The position numbers and the translations under genes were made by a program. Below the pieces are notes generated by a model. It saw only the letters and a list, made by a program, of their open reading frames with translations, ran no database searches and was not told the origin of the DNA. Below, piece by piece: positions 1 to 8,248 of a stretch of DNA of 64,000 bases (within the stretch, counting starts at the first letter, position 1; the number at the start of each line of letters is the position of its first letter). This stretch comes from Nocardia fusca NBRC 14340 (lineage in GTDB: Bacteria; Actinomycetota; Actinomycetes; Mycobacteriales; Mycobacteriaceae): contig NZ_BDCU01000060.1 of the NCBI RefSeq assembly GCF_001618425.1, positions 1-64,000 of the forward strand, given 5' to 3'.

Positions 1-135
1 GGTGAAAGTGGTTGTCGTGGTGCCGAAACGCACAGCGGTGACGATACCGACGAATCCGGTGCCGGTCAGTGTGACGTTGTTGAGTCCGGAAGCAGGGCCC
101 GAAGTCGGTGAAAGGGAGGTCAAGGTGGGGGCCAT
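1..135 (-). CDS. IPT/TIG-domain protein, partial (C-terminal part outside window)
   Basis: Only the first 45 codons lie in the window. The reverse strand starts at ATG 135 behind a strong ribosome site (GAGAGGAG) and opens directly with an immunoglobulin-like IPT/TIG fold: LTSLSPTSGPASG, then VTLTGTGF and VTAVRFG. The same motif order opens each domain of the gene at 264..1007 on the same strand, so the two are neighbouring paralogues. No signal peptide precedes the fold. In bacteria such modules usually serve as structural or ligand-binding parts of surface or exported proteins; the ligand here is unknown. Too short for a standard gene call, but start, ribosome site and fold agree. Confidence 0.75.
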   Translation of the reverse strand, partial: MAPTLTSLSPTSGPASGLNNVTLTGTGFVGIVTAVRFGTTTTTFT

Positions 136-210
136 GGAGTGCTCCTCTCAGAGCGGGGCGTCGGAGCCCCCGTCCGGCCACGAGCAGGGGCGGAGGGTGT
201 GCGGAGAGTG

Positions 211-250
211 CCGGTGCCGGGCAGGGCGTCGCTGCCCTGCCCGGAACCGG
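211..250 (-). terminator. Strong stem-loop between the two IPT/TIG genes
   Basis: Arms 217-226 and 235-244 form a perfect 10-bp G+C stem (CCGGGCAGGG) with an 8-nt loop. An outer CCGGT/ACCGG stem extends it to 211-250 with one mismatch. It begins 14 bases after the stop of the 264..1007 gene and precedes the ribosome site of the next gene. There is no U-run, as is common for actinomycete terminators. It may end or attenuate transcription between the paralogues. Confidence 0.6.
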
Positions 251-263
251 CGGCATGATCCGG

Positions 264-1007
264 TCAGATACCCGGTCCGGCGACGTAGGTGAACGCATCG
301 GTCGCGGTGTCGCTGCCACCGGAGGTGGTGACCACGACATCGACGGCACCGGCGGTTCCCGGTGGTGTGACCGCCACGATAGCCGTATCGGAGAGGATGT
401 TGAACGGCGCCAGGACACCGTCGAACGTGACCGACTCGGTGGTGGTCAGACCGGTGCCCGGGATGGTCACCGCGGTGCCACCGGAGGCCGGACCGGAGGC
501 CGGGTCCGGGGTGCCGACGGTAGGCGCGTCCACGTAGGTGTACGAAAGGCCATTGCTGACCCCACCTGCCGTGGTGACGGTGACCCCGACCGAACCCGCT
601 GCCGCGCCCGCGGGCACGACCACGGTCAGCACGCCGTCGTTCACCACGGTCGGAGTGGCGGCATTGGCGCCGAAGGACACGGAAGTGGCTGTGGCCAAAC
701 CGGACCCGGTGAGGGTGATCGTATTACCGCCCGCCGTCACTCCCGAGACCGGAGACAGGCTCGATTTGAACGGCGGGCCGACGTAGAAGAACGACAGCGG
801 GTTGCTGGTCCCGCCCGGCGTGGTGACGGTTACCCCGACTGTGCCGGTCCCCGATGGGGAGGTGACCGAGACCGAGGTCGGTGTATTGGCTGTGATGGTG
901 GCGAGTTTGGCACCGAAGCGCACGGCTGTGGCGCCGCCGAGGTTCGTACCGGTGATGGTGACGGCGGTACCGCCCGCGGTGGAACCCTGGTTGGGAGAGA
1001 TAGGCAT
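264..1007 (-). CDS. Protein of three tandem IPT/TIG domains
   Basis: A 247-residue protein made almost only of three IPT/TIG immunoglobulin-like domains of about 78 residues each. They open with ISPNQGSTAGGTAVTITG, SLSPVSGVTAGGNTITLTG and TPDPASGPASGGTAVTIPG, and each closes with a Gly-Ser/Thr hairpin and a Phe/Leu-x-Tyr-Val strand. The ATG at 1007 is chosen because the first domain begins right after it; the upstream in-frame extension to 1187 is Arg-rich with no fold. No signal peptide, LPxTG or membrane segment is visible, so location is uncertain. It is a paralogue of the gene starting at 135. The function is unknown; a structural or adhesive role is a guess from the fold. Confidence 0.8.
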   Translation of the reverse strand: MPISPNQGSTAGGTAVTITGTNLGGATAVRFGAKLATITANTPTSVSVTSPSGTGTVGVTVTTPGGTSNPLSFFYVGPPFKSSLSPVSGVTAGGNTITLTGSGLATATSVSFGANAATPTVVNDGVLTVVVPAGAAAGSVGVTVTTAGGVSNGLSYTYVDAPTVGTPDPASGPASGGTAVTIPGTGLTTTESVTFDGVLAPFNILSDTAIVAVTPPGTAGAVDVVVTTSGGSDTATDAFTYVAGPGI

Positions 1008-1743
1008 GATGCTGTCTTTCTGATCGAGGTGTTCGATGGGCGCGACCGACCGACGCCGGGCGGCCGAATGCCACCGAGCGGAGTTGTCGCGCTGGAAGTT
1101 GTCGTTCGAATCGCCCGCAGCCTGTACGGCTTTCGGCGGGCGCAAACGGGAATGCTGCCCTGACAGGGCTGCCGTCCGGAACGTCACCGGGAGATGCCGG
1201 CGGGGAGGATCACGCCATCCGGGCGATGGCTCTCACCGTAATGGTGGTCTCGCCGGAGGCGTTGCCGGCGACCGGTGGCGCGGTACGCCGTTGCCGGTGA
1301 CGTAATTGCGTTCTGTACAGGCGCGCCGCCGGTTTCGGCCGGCCGCCTCACGCATGATTACGAATGGTCCATATTGCCCCTCATGTTAATGAGTCGGAAA
1401 CAATCCACTCGCAAAGATACGTCTCTCGAACATTGAGTGCAACAGTGAATTTCGATCGATCTGCCCAGGTCAGGACTGTCGTGTAGTTCGGAGTGGGGCT
1501 TTTTATCATCGAATGCGACGGAGCTATCGCGAATTCCGACAGCGTTTGCTCATGAATTCCGGGGAGGTTTTCCCACGAAATTCGACGGTGGTAAGAAGAA
1601 TGCCGATTCGCTGGTTTTCCGGCGTCCGGCGGCACTATGGTCATCGGCTGCGCGCGAGGGCGTTTCGGAATGAACGGCGGACGGACGATCGCGGTACCGC
1701 GGCTGATCACCGCGCCTGCTTCGGCGAGGTGGAACGGGTCGGA
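1008..1743. other. Intergenic stretch without a supported gene
   Basis: 736 bases between the IPT/TIG gene and the IS21-type gene. The part from about 1300 to 1600 is clearly poorer in G+C than its surroundings. Open frames here lack the usual G/C-rich third positions and have no family signature. I find no clear terminal inverted repeat for the neighbouring IS remnant. The stretch probably holds the promoter of the IPT/TIG genes and debris beside the mobile-element gene. Confidence 0.5.
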
Positions 1744-2715
1744 TCAGCGAGGTGTATCGGTGGGTGCGTTCGACCGGGAGTGGGCCCGGCGATAGCTTCG
1801 GGACCCGGTCCGGACAATCGTGCCACCGAAGGTGAGCCGGTCGATGATGGCGGCGCGCAGCCGGGCGTCGGGGAAGATCTCCGACCAGTGGGCGATATCG
1901 CGATTGGCCACGATCGCGACCGACTTCTTCTCTTCCCGTTCGGTCAGCACCTGGAACAGCAGTTCGGCACCGTGCCGGCCCAGCTCGGTATAGCCGAGCT
2001 CGTCGATGCACAGCAGATCGATGCCCCGGTAGCGGCCGATGGCCCGAGAGAGTCGTTGCTCGTCGGCGGCTTCCTCCAGTTTGTTGACCAGTCCGGCGGC
2101 CAAGGTGTACCGGACCCGATAGCCGGCTCTCGCCGCCTCGGTGCCCAGCGCGATCAGTAGGTGGGATTTTCCCGTGCCGGAATCGCCGATCAGGCACAGC
2201 GCCAGACCGTCTCGCACCCAGTTGCATTCGGCGAGGGCCCGGACGACCGCCGGGTCGATATCGGGGTTGGCGTCGAAATCGAAGTCCTGCAGAGTTTTGA
2301 CGAGTGGGAAGCCCGCTGCCCCGACCAGTCTTTCGGTACGGCGGCGGGCGGTCGTCTGTTCGGTTCGCAGTTGCGGTCTGCGCTCGCGGATATAGGCGCT
2401 GACCCGCTGATACGACACATCTGTCATGCCCTGCTCGGCCAGCAGACGCCGATATATCCGAGTGGCCGTATGGCGCTGCCGGGGAGGACCGTTCAGGTCG
2501 GCGCGCAGCACCTCGTCGATGAACGGCTTGTAGGGATCCAGCTTCTGGGGCCGCGGGGGATACTCTTTGCGCGGCTCGGGCAATACCGACTCGGTTGCTC
2601 GCGCCACCGTGCGCCATCCCACACCGTATTTGCGCTCGATGGCGCGTTTGGACAGGCCGGCGCGAAGGTCCTGCCGGATCGCGGCGTAGAGTTCCACTTT
2701 CGACATGTCCGGCAT
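1744..2715 (-). CDS. IstA-IstB fusion: IS21-type HTH domain joined to helper ATPase
   Basis: A 323-residue protein with two halves that are normally separate IS21 genes. Residues 1-118 match the start of IstA: a helix-turn-helix (AAIRQDLRAGLSKRAIERKYG), the PEPRK/PPR linker and the RHTATRIYRRL segment. The DDE integrase core that should follow is missing. Residues 128-310 are IstB, the AAA+ ATPase that loads the transposase: FDFDANPDID, Walker A GDSGTGKS (177-184), Walker B LLCIDE (234-239), sensor region NRDIAHW and the DRL/GSRSYR end. The ATG at 2715 follows a GGGGAGGG ribosome site. An in-frame deletion of an istA-istB pair explains it best. It cannot transpose alone; it may be a remnant or a repurposed DNA-binding ATPase. 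Confidence 0.85.
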   Translation of the reverse strand: MPDMSKVELYAAIRQDLRAGLSKRAIERKYGVGWRTVARATESVLPEPRKEYPPRPQKLDPYKPFIDEVLRADLNGPPRQRHTATRIYRRLLAEQGMTDVSYQRVSAYIRERRPQLRTEQTTARRRTERLVGAAGFPLVKTLQDFDFDANPDIDPAVVRALAECNWVRDGLALCLIGDSGTGKSHLLIALGTEAARAGYRVRYTLAAGLVNKLEEAADEQRLSRAIGRYRGIDLLCIDELGYTELGRHGAELLFQVLTEREEKKSVAIVANRDIAHWSEIFPDARLRAAIIDRLTFGGTIVRTGSRSYRRAHSRSNAPTDTPR

Positions 2716-2992
2716 CGGTACCCTCCCCTCACCCTCTACTTATTCCATATCTACATGATAGGTGTGCGCTGTGACACCCTCGGCGGCCGTCGAATGCCGG
2801 GCGGGGCCGTCGATTCCGGTGCACAACCGCCGTCATGATTGATGAGCAGTGGAGCGACGGCAGCAGCTCCGGCCGACCGCATCCGGGTTACTCCGGCGGC
2901 CGGCCGAAACAGCTCCGCCGAGGTGTCACCCTTCCCGCCACCGGGCGGCCCGGAGCCGTTGTGCGCCCGGCGCCGCGGCTATCGTTGGGCGA

Positions 2993-3940
2993 ATGGATGC
3001 GTTGGCCGGGCTGCTGGAGGGGCCGAGGGCGCGAGGCGCGTTCCTGTTGCGTTCACTGCTGAGCCCGCCGTGGTCGCTACGCATTCAGGACGAATCGCCG
3101 TTGACGCTGGCCGCGGTGATCCGGGGGCATGCGTGGGTTCTCACCGAGGACGGCGGCCGGTACCGGATGGGCGCCGGGGATGTGGCGGTGTTCCGGGGGC
3201 CGCAGCCCTATACCGTCGCCGACGACCCCGCCACCGAGCCGCAGATTCTGATCAACCCGGGCCAGATCACCACCACGGTGGACGGTGAGGTGCTCTGCGA
3301 GACCATGAGCCTCGGTGTCCGGCAGTGGGGTAACGACCCCGCCGGGGAGACCGTGCTGGTCACCGGGTCCTACGAGCAGGCGGGTGCGGTGAGCCGACGC
3401 CTGCTGCGGGCTCTGCCGCAGACCCTGGTGGTGCCGCGTGGACGTTCCGACGAGCGGGTGCTGAGCCTGCTGGTGGAGGAGACCGTGAAGGACCGGCCCG
3501 CACAGAGCGCGGTGCTGGACCGGTTGCTGGACCTGCTGCTCATCGCGACCCTGCGGACCTGGTTCGCCGGGAACGAGGCACCGCCCTGGTATCACGCCTA
3601 CAGTGATCCGCTGGTCGGCAGAGCATTGCGGCTGCTGCAGCACAATCCCGCCCACGGCTGGACGGTGGCCGAGCTGGCCCGGGAAGTGGGGTCCTCGCGG
3701 GCCGCCCTGGCCAGGCGGTTCACCGAACTGGTCGGCGAACCGCCGATGGCCTTCCTCACCGAGTGGCGGCTGGATCTGGCCGCCGATCTGCTGCAGGGCA
3801 CCGACGAGACGGTGGAGGCCGTCGCCCGCCGGGTCGGGTACGGCAGCGCCTTCGCGTTGAGTACCGCGTTCAAACGGCAGTTCGGGGTGAGCCCGCGCGA
3901 TCATCGGCTCGGGGCCGTCGCGGTGCCCACGGTCGGCTGA
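2993..3940 (+). CDS. AraC-family regulator with N-terminal cupin domain
   Basis: A 315-residue transcription factor. Residues 1-170 form the AraC cupin sensor (PLTLAAVIRGHAWVL, MGAGDVAVFRGPQPYTVAD). Residues about 205-305 carry two AraC helix-turn-helix motifs (TVAELAREVGSSRAALARRFTEL and EAVARRVGYGSAFALSTAFKRQFGVSP, here in part). The ATG at 2993 is chosen because the cupin starts soon after it; the longer frame upstream is Arg/Pro-rich. The thioesterase gene starts 19 bases downstream on the same strand, so the two may be cotranscribed. The effector and targets are not visible. Cupin-AraC proteins of this size usually control a neighbouring oxidoreductase or hydrolase gene. Confidence 0.85.
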   Translation: MDALAGLLEGPRARGAFLLRSLLSPPWSLRIQDESPLTLAAVIRGHAWVLTEDGGRYRMGAGDVAVFRGPQPYTVADDPATEPQILINPGQITTTVDGEVLCETMSLGVRQWGNDPAGETVLVTGSYEQAGAVSRRLLRALPQTLVVPRGRSDERVLSLLVEETVKDRPAQSAVLDRLLDLLLIATLRTWFAGNEAPPWYHAYSDPLVGRALRLLQHNPAHGWTVAELAREVGSSRAALARRFTELVGEPPMAFLTEWRLDLAADLLQGTDETVEAVARRVGYGSAFALSTAFKRQFGVSPRDHRLGAVAVPTVG

Positions 3941-3959
3941 CCCCGGTATCGTCGGCCGG

Positions 3960-4394
3960 GTGACCAAGCAGTATCCGGTGCTCTGGCCGGTGCCCACCCG
4001 CTGGGCCGACAACGACCACTACGGGCACGTGAACAACGTGACCTACTACGCCTACTTCGATACCGCGGTCAATGCCTGGCTGATCGATGCGACGGGTACC
4101 GATATCCGGGAACTGCCCGCCATCGGGATCGTGGCGGAGACGTCGTGCCGCTTCCATGCCTCGCTGAGTTTCCCCGACCTGTTGCGCGTGGGTCTGCGGA
4201 TCGCCCGCCTCGGCCGGTCCAGCATCACCTACGACCTCGCGATCTTCCGGGAGGCGGGCGGCGATCTCGAGCTCGCCGCCACCGGGACTTTCGTCCACGT
4301 CTACGTGGATTCGGAAAGCCGCAAACCGGTCGAGATCCCCGAGGTGATCCGTAAGGCCGCCGCGGTCCTGGTCACCGATACCGCCGAGCAGTAG
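3960..4394 (+). CDS. Acyl-CoA thioesterase of the 4HBT hotdog family
   Basis: A 144-residue single-hotdog protein of the 4-hydroxybenzoyl-CoA thioesterase type, expected to release CoA from an acyl-CoA in the cytoplasm. The active-site region TRWADNDHYGHVNNVTYYAYFD (residues 14-35, in part) has the family's Asp and the GHVNN helix start. The beta-sheet follows with VAETSCRFHASLSFPDLL and GRSSITYDLAIF. GTG 3960 is the start, 19 bases after the AraC gene. A perfect 19-bp hairpin begins at the base after the stop codon, so the pair AraC-thioesterase likely forms one transcript. The acyl substrate cannot be told from sequence. Confidence 0.85.
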   Translation: MTKQYPVLWPVPTRWADNDHYGHVNNVTYYAYFDTAVNAWLIDATGTDIRELPAIGIVAETSCRFHASLSFPDLLRVGLRIARLGRSSITYDLAIFREAGGDLELAATGTFVHVYVDSESRKPVEIPEVIRKAAAVLVTDTAEQ

Positions 4395-4438
4395 CCGGAA
4401 ACCGGCTCTCCGGGAGCCCCCGGAGAGCCGGTTTCCGG
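4395..4438 (+). terminator. Perfect 19-bp inverted repeat (terminator)
   Basis: Arms 4395-4413 and 4420-4438 are exact reverse complements with a 6-nt loop, starting directly after the thioesterase TAG. The stem is strong and has no T-run, which is typical of high-G+C terminators. Confidence 0.85.
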
Positions 4439-4917
4439 GCGCCCGCGAATCGCCGTCGGGCACTTCCGGTCACCTTTCGTGATCTGTGCAGCGCGTTCTC
4501 CGGTGTTCCGCGAGCTCATGCAGGGGAACGCGCACGGCCGCGGACAGTTCTTCGCCGGGACTGTCGAATCCGGCCATGAACAGGCAATAACCGTGTTACT
4601 GTCGTGCCGCGCCGCGCTGCGGAGTAGGTGCGATAGCAGCGCGGCAGGGTGGTCGAGGCGTCTCCTCGATCGCACGGAAGGGCAGGCCTGTGCATGGAGT
4701 CGTCGGTGGTCGAGCGGGCGTCGGGAAATCCGGTGGCGGCGGCTCGTCGCAGCGGATCCGGACGGTGCCCGGCGACGGTCGGCGGATCCGGCCGCCCGCA
4801 CTTCCCCGGACCGCGGCCGGTCCTATCCGGCGCGCGAACGGGATCTCTCTCGGTATGCCCGCAGTCTCCGCCTGCGCGCGGGACGCGGCAGCCGACGGTG
4901 TAGTTCGATAGAACGGA
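4439..4917. other. Intergenic stretch, no gene supported
   Basis: 479 bases between the terminator and the next gene. Several frames stay open on both strands because of base composition, but they are Arg/Pro/Ser-rich with no ribosome site or family motif. It presumably carries the promoter of the gene at 4918. Confidence 0.5.
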
Positions 4918-5493
4918 ATGGCAGATATGGCAGTGCAATTCGCTGTTTCCGGCGACTTCGGAGCCGATTCCACCAGCTCGGCCGCCCGCTGGGCGGACAG
5001 TCCCGGGCGCCGATCGATCCGGAACCGTGCCGCGGTCGTGGCGCCCACCGTCGCCGCCGCGGTGGACTGCCTGGGCGGTTGGATCTTCGATCGAACCGCG
5101 GCGGGTTGCGAGACCGTCGTACTCCTACCGGATCCCGGTGATACCCGGGCTCTGGACATTCTGGGCGCGAAGGCGATCGCACTCGCCGATGCGCCGGTCC
5201 GCGCCGGGTGGACCGCCGACCTAGACATACTCGCCGCCGCCGCGGATATCTACCTGGCCGACGCCCGGGTCCGCGACGAGGTCCTGGCGCGGCGTGGCCA
5301 CCTGACCCGGCAGACCTACCTGTGGGGCCGGGAGCCCGCTGTCGAACTCGGCGACGGGTTCGCGTTGGTGAACACCCATAAGGTCAGCCTGGCGGCACAG
5401 GCTTTCAAGCGAGCGGCACTGGACGCGGCCGGCGTCCCGGCCGGATCGCCGTCGGCCGCGGAGACCCTGTGGGCGGATCCCGGCCGGCGGTAG
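4918..5493 (+). CDS. Hypothetical protein
   Basis: A 191-residue protein that I do not recognise. It has Ala-rich helical stretches (VVAPTVAAAVDCLGGWIFDRTAAG) followed by VVLLPDPGDTRALDILGAKA and a more charged C-terminal half (AADIYLADARVRDEVLARRG, in part). There is no signal peptide or membrane segment, so it is probably cytoplasmic. Codon third positions are G/C-rich, as in real genes here. The ATG at 4918 is preceded by GAACGGA; an ATG nine bases later is equally possible. It stands alone, and the gene downstream is convergent. Confidence 0.55.
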   Translation: MADMAVQFAVSGDFGADSTSSAARWADSPGRRSIRNRAAVVAPTVAAAVDCLGGWIFDRTAAGCETVVLLPDPGDTRALDILGAKAIALADAPVRAGWTADLDILAAAADIYLADARVRDEVLARRGHLTRQTYLWGREPAVELGDGFALVNTHKVSLAAQAFKRAALDAAGVPAGSPSAAETLWADPGRR

Positions 5494-5539
5494 CGGGCGG
5501 CAATTCCGGTAGCCGCGCGGAAAACAACGGATACATGGT

Positions 5540-6592
5540 TCATTGCTGCTCGCGATTCGTGTCGTCCTCGCCGCCGTAGTACCCGGCGACGGCGGAGAAT
5601 GCCGCTTTGGGCTCCCATGCCATGTCCGGATAGGTCGCGCCGCGGCGGCCGTCGAGAACTTTGACGATGCCGAGACTGGCGAGATCCAGATCGTCTCGCG
5701 GGTCGCCGTCGGGGCGGTGGGGGTGGTTGTGGAGCGCGAACAGGAACACGAATGCGCTGTCGACACCTTCGCTGTCGAAGATCTCCAGCAGTTCGGTGAG
5801 GTACGCGGCCTGCCCGGCCTCGTCCCGGATGTAGTCCCCGGTCAATCGGATCGGATCACCGGTGGCGGGGTCGTATTCGACGATCTCGTTGCTGCGAGGC
5901 GCCACGTCGGCGGCGCCGCGCCAGGTGGCCGTGCCGAAACCGGTGATCGCCAGCGGCTTGTCCTGTGCTGCCAGCTCGCGCACGCCCATGCGGAACTGGT
6001 CGGCCACCTCGGCGGAGCGGATGAGCTCGATCGACATGATGTCGAATGATGTCCAGTCGATCCGCTCGAGCGGTATGGCGCAGTAGGTGAGTTTGCCTCG
6101 GAAGTGCTCGCGGACCACGGTTACCGCCTTTTCGAGGAAGTCGTCGAGGCGAGTGATCAGCTCGGCGAGTCGCTCGCTGCGGCCATCGGGGTGTCCGAGC
6201 AGGAACTCGAGCCGCTCCCAGACGGTGTCACCGGGCAAGAATTCCCGGTTCATCAAGCTCAGTTCGACGCCGGTGACGAACACGACCTCGGCCCCCGTCT
6301 GCCGCAGTCGCTCGGCCCGCCGCGCGCAGTCGGCGAACAGGGACAGGATCTCCGTGGTGGTCAGTTCCAGCGGGTAGGGCGAAAACCACACCTCGAGGCC
6401 CAGTTCGGCAGCGCACCGGGCCGCCAGTTCCAGCCGGTCGGCATTGCCGCCGACGATCTGCACGGCAGTGCAGTGCAGATCGTCTCGGATGATGGCCAGC
6501 TCACGCCGGACGATCTCGAGGTCGAATTCCTTCCGTGACGCCCGGCCGTTCCGGATGAAACCGGTGTCGTACGTCATTCCCTTGCCTCGCAT
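5540..6592 (-). CDS. TIM-barrel-like protein of unknown function
   Basis: A 350-residue soluble protein starting at ATG 6592 behind a clear GGAGGGAG ribosome site. It begins MRGKGMTYDTGF and has a barrel-like alternation of strands and helices: DLHCTAVQIVGG, GLEVWFSPYP, EVVFVTGVELSLMN, LTYCAIPLE, LAITGFGTATW, SAFVFLFALHNHP. The acidic and aromatic strand ends resemble glycoside-hydrolase clan barrels. From memory, similar actinobacterial proteins have been labelled abortive-infection proteins, but nothing in the sequence proves that. It is divergent from a TetR gene, with a doubled palindrome between them, so repression by that TetR is likely. Confidence 0.65.
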   Translation of the reverse strand: MRGKGMTYDTGFIRNGRASRKEFDLEIVRRELAIIRDDLHCTAVQIVGGNADRLELAARCAAELGLEVWFSPYPLELTTTEILSLFADCARRAERLRQTGAEVVFVTGVELSLMNREFLPGDTVWERLEFLLGHPDGRSERLAELITRLDDFLEKAVTVVREHFRGKLTYCAIPLERIDWTSFDIMSIELIRSAEVADQFRMGVRELAAQDKPLAITGFGTATWRGAADVAPRSNEIVEYDPATGDPIRLTGDYIRDEAGQAAYLTELLEIFDSEGVDSAFVFLFALHNHPHRPDGDPRDDLDLASLGIVKVLDGRRGATYPDMAWEPKAAFSAVAGYYGGEDDTNREQQ

Positions 6593-6646
6593 GGTGCTCC
6601 CTCCTGTCGATCGGGTTTCGGTCGCCGCCAGCCTAGCCGCAAAAAA

Positions 6647-6674
6647 TGCGTGCACGCAATATTTCGTGCACGCA
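6647..6674. promoter_or_regulatory. Doubled palindromic operator between divergent genes
   Basis: The 12-bp perfect palindrome TGCGTGCACGCA (6647-6658) is followed by a near copy, TTCGTGCACGCA (6663-6674). The two CGTGCACG cores are 16 bp apart, and the whole 28 bp is itself an imperfect palindrome. It lies between the starts at 6592 (minus) and 6698 (plus), the expected place for a TetR dimer-pair site controlling both genes. Confidence 0.7.
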
Positions 6675-6697
6675 GGTTTTTGTGGCAGGATCGGATC

Positions 6698-7354
6698 GTG
6701 GGAACGAGACCGGCTGGATTGCGCGAGCGCAAGAAACAGGCCACTCGCGAGGCGCTGCGGGAAGCAGCGCTGCGCCTGGCTCTGGAGCAGGGGCCGGACC
6801 AGGTGCGGGTCGAGGACATCGCCGAGGCGGCCGGTGTCTCACCGCGTACCTACAACAACTATTTCTCCAGTCGTGAGCAGGCGATCGTTGCCGCCGTCAC
6901 CGCCGAGCGGGAGGCGCGAGTCGCCTCGGCGATAGCGGCGCGGCCCGCAGGGGATCGCCTCGCCGACGCCGTCATCGAGGCGATCCTGGCGCAATACACC
7001 GATCCGGGCGAACGTCATCGCGAGGCACTGCTGTTGATCACCACGCACCCGGCGCTGCGCGAGGCGTTCCTCGGTGCTACCGACGCGATTTCGGAACCCC
7101 TCGCCGCCGCCATCGCCGAGCGCCTCGGTGCGGCAGACGAATTCGCCGCCCCCGTGCTCGCGGCCAGTGTGGCCGCTGCCCTCCGCGTCGCACTGGAGAA
7201 ATGGCTACAGCCGGCAGCCGGTACACCGGCCACCGCGGGCTTCGTCGTCGTATCCGGCTCGCTGCCCGACCTGCTTCGCGCCGCGCTCGCCCCACTCGTA
7301 CCGGCATTCGACGCGGCCGAGGAGGAACCGCCGCAACACCCCGGACATCAGTGA
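6698..7354 (+). CDS. TetR-family repressor
   Basis: A 218-residue TetR regulator. The DNA-binding domain is at residues 8-60 (REALREAALRLALEQG, then VRVEDIAEAAGVSPRTYNNY). The rest is an Ala-rich helical ligand domain like TetR_C proteins. GTG 6698 is chosen because the TetR helix 1 follows it directly; an in-frame ATG at 6650 would place the operator inside the gene. The doubled palindrome at 6647-6674 suggests that it represses itself and the divergent TIM-barrel gene. The ligand is unknown. Confidence 0.85.
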   Translation: MGTRPAGLRERKKQATREALREAALRLALEQGPDQVRVEDIAEAAGVSPRTYNNYFSSREQAIVAAVTAEREARVASAIAARPAGDRLADAVIEAILAQYTDPGERHREALLLITTHPALREAFLGATDAISEPLAAAIAERLGAADEFAAPVLAASVAAALRVALEKWLQPAAGTPATAGFVVVSGSLPDLLRAALAPLVPAFDAAEEEPPQHPGHQ

Positions 7355-7517
7355 CAGAGGCGTTCTGCCCGGCTATCGGCAGCCTGGTGGAGCCGACGGC
7401 CAAGTCTCGCGCACCGCGAACGGTTACCGGAATCCGGTCCGCGCCGATCCGATCGGTCTACCGGGAAGGCCGGGCGTGAACAGCTCCGCGACGTGGATGG
7501 CGGGGCGTCGTGGTGGA

Positions 7518-8234
7518 CTACCGGGTTGTCCGCTCGACGCCGGGGCCGCCCGGCCCGCCGCCGCTCGCGGAACCGTTCGGCTCGCCGACGCCGGGGCCGA
7601 ACAGCGAGAACAGTGAGAAGTCCAGTGCCGGTGCGCCCGATTGCGCTCCCGGCGCCGGGCGCTGTGTCGCCAGCCGGGTGTTGTCGCTGGTCAACCGGTG
7701 CATCACCCGGTCCAGCGAGGACAGGATCGTGGGCACGTCGGCCGTCCCGTCGACCAGTCGGCCCACCATCGCGTAGCAGAGATTGACCATGACCAGTGCG
7801 ATATCGGTGACGTAATCGCGGTCCAGCCCGGCCAGGAGATGCGCGGCGGCGGGCAGGACCGCCTCGAACCCCTGGCGGTCCAGCCGGTGGCCGCCCGCGG
7901 TGGCGCGGGCACGGAAGAAGGCCAGCGCCATGCGCGGACTCTGCTCCCACGGCTGGAACACTTGCCGGATCAGGCGCATCAACCCGTCGGCCAGCGGCTC
8001 CTCCCGCGGATGCAGGGCCAGCTCGTCGTAGGAGTGGGCAGCCATCCACGCCGCCACCGCGGCCACGATCAGCTCGTCGCGACTGCTGTAGAGGCCGTAG
8101 ATCGTGGTGAGTGATACCCGTGCCCGTTTGGCGACCGTGCGCAACTGCACCGCGTCGTATCCGTCGGCTTCGATGATCTCGACCACGGAATCGAGGATTC
8201 GCGCCGCCGTATCCACCTCAACGGGCCCATTCAC
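7518..8234 (-). CDS. TetR-family regulator
   Basis: A 238-residue TetR protein starting at GTG 8234. The helix-turn-helix is at residues about 25-55 (LRTVAKRARVSLTTIYGLYSS). The ligand domain follows (LADGLMRLIRQVFQPWEQ, MVNLCYAMVGRLVDGT). The last 35 residues are a Gly/Pro/Ser-rich tail. The frame stays open upstream to 8900, but that part is the antisense shadow of the SDR gene. A small dyad GTTA-TGG-TAAC lies at 8238-8248, just before the start. It is followed upstream by an SDR gene on the same strand, 146 bases away, which may be its target. Confidence 0.85.
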   Translation of the reverse strand: MNGPVEVDTAARILDSVVEIIEADGYDAVQLRTVAKRARVSLTTIYGLYSSRDELIVAAVAAWMAAHSYDELALHPREEPLADGLMRLIRQVFQPWEQSPRMALAFFRARATAGGHRLDRQGFEAVLPAAAHLLAGLDRDYVTDIALVMVNLCYAMVGRLVDGTADVPTILSSLDRVMHRLTSDNTRLATQRPAPGAQSGAPALDFSLFSLFGPGVGEPNGSASGGGPGGPGVERTTR

Positions 8235-8237
8235 CGA

Positions 8238-8248
8238 GTTATGGTAAC
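8238..8248. promoter_or_regulatory. Short dyad before TetR start
   Basis: GTTA and TAAC arms are separated by TGG, four bases upstream of GTG 8234. It is a possible autoregulatory half-site cluster, but too short to be sure. Confidence 0.3.

Noticed and set aside
108..1163. 351-residue plus-strand open frame
   Set aside because: Arg/Gly-rich shadow of the minus-strand IPT/TIG gene; no ribosome site or family motif.
1381..1710. 109-residue minus-strand frame beside the IS21-type gene
   Set aside because: Codon positions are not biased as in real genes here, and no family is recognisable.
1550..2617. 355-residue frame overlapping the IstA-IstB fusion
   Set aside because: Same strand, different frame; Arg/Pro-rich text, while the other frame carries Walker motifs.
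1500..2800. Terminal inverted repeats of an IS21 element
   Set aside because: A TGTGCGCTGTGACACC stretch near 2762 resembles an IS21 end, but no matching partner was found on the other side.
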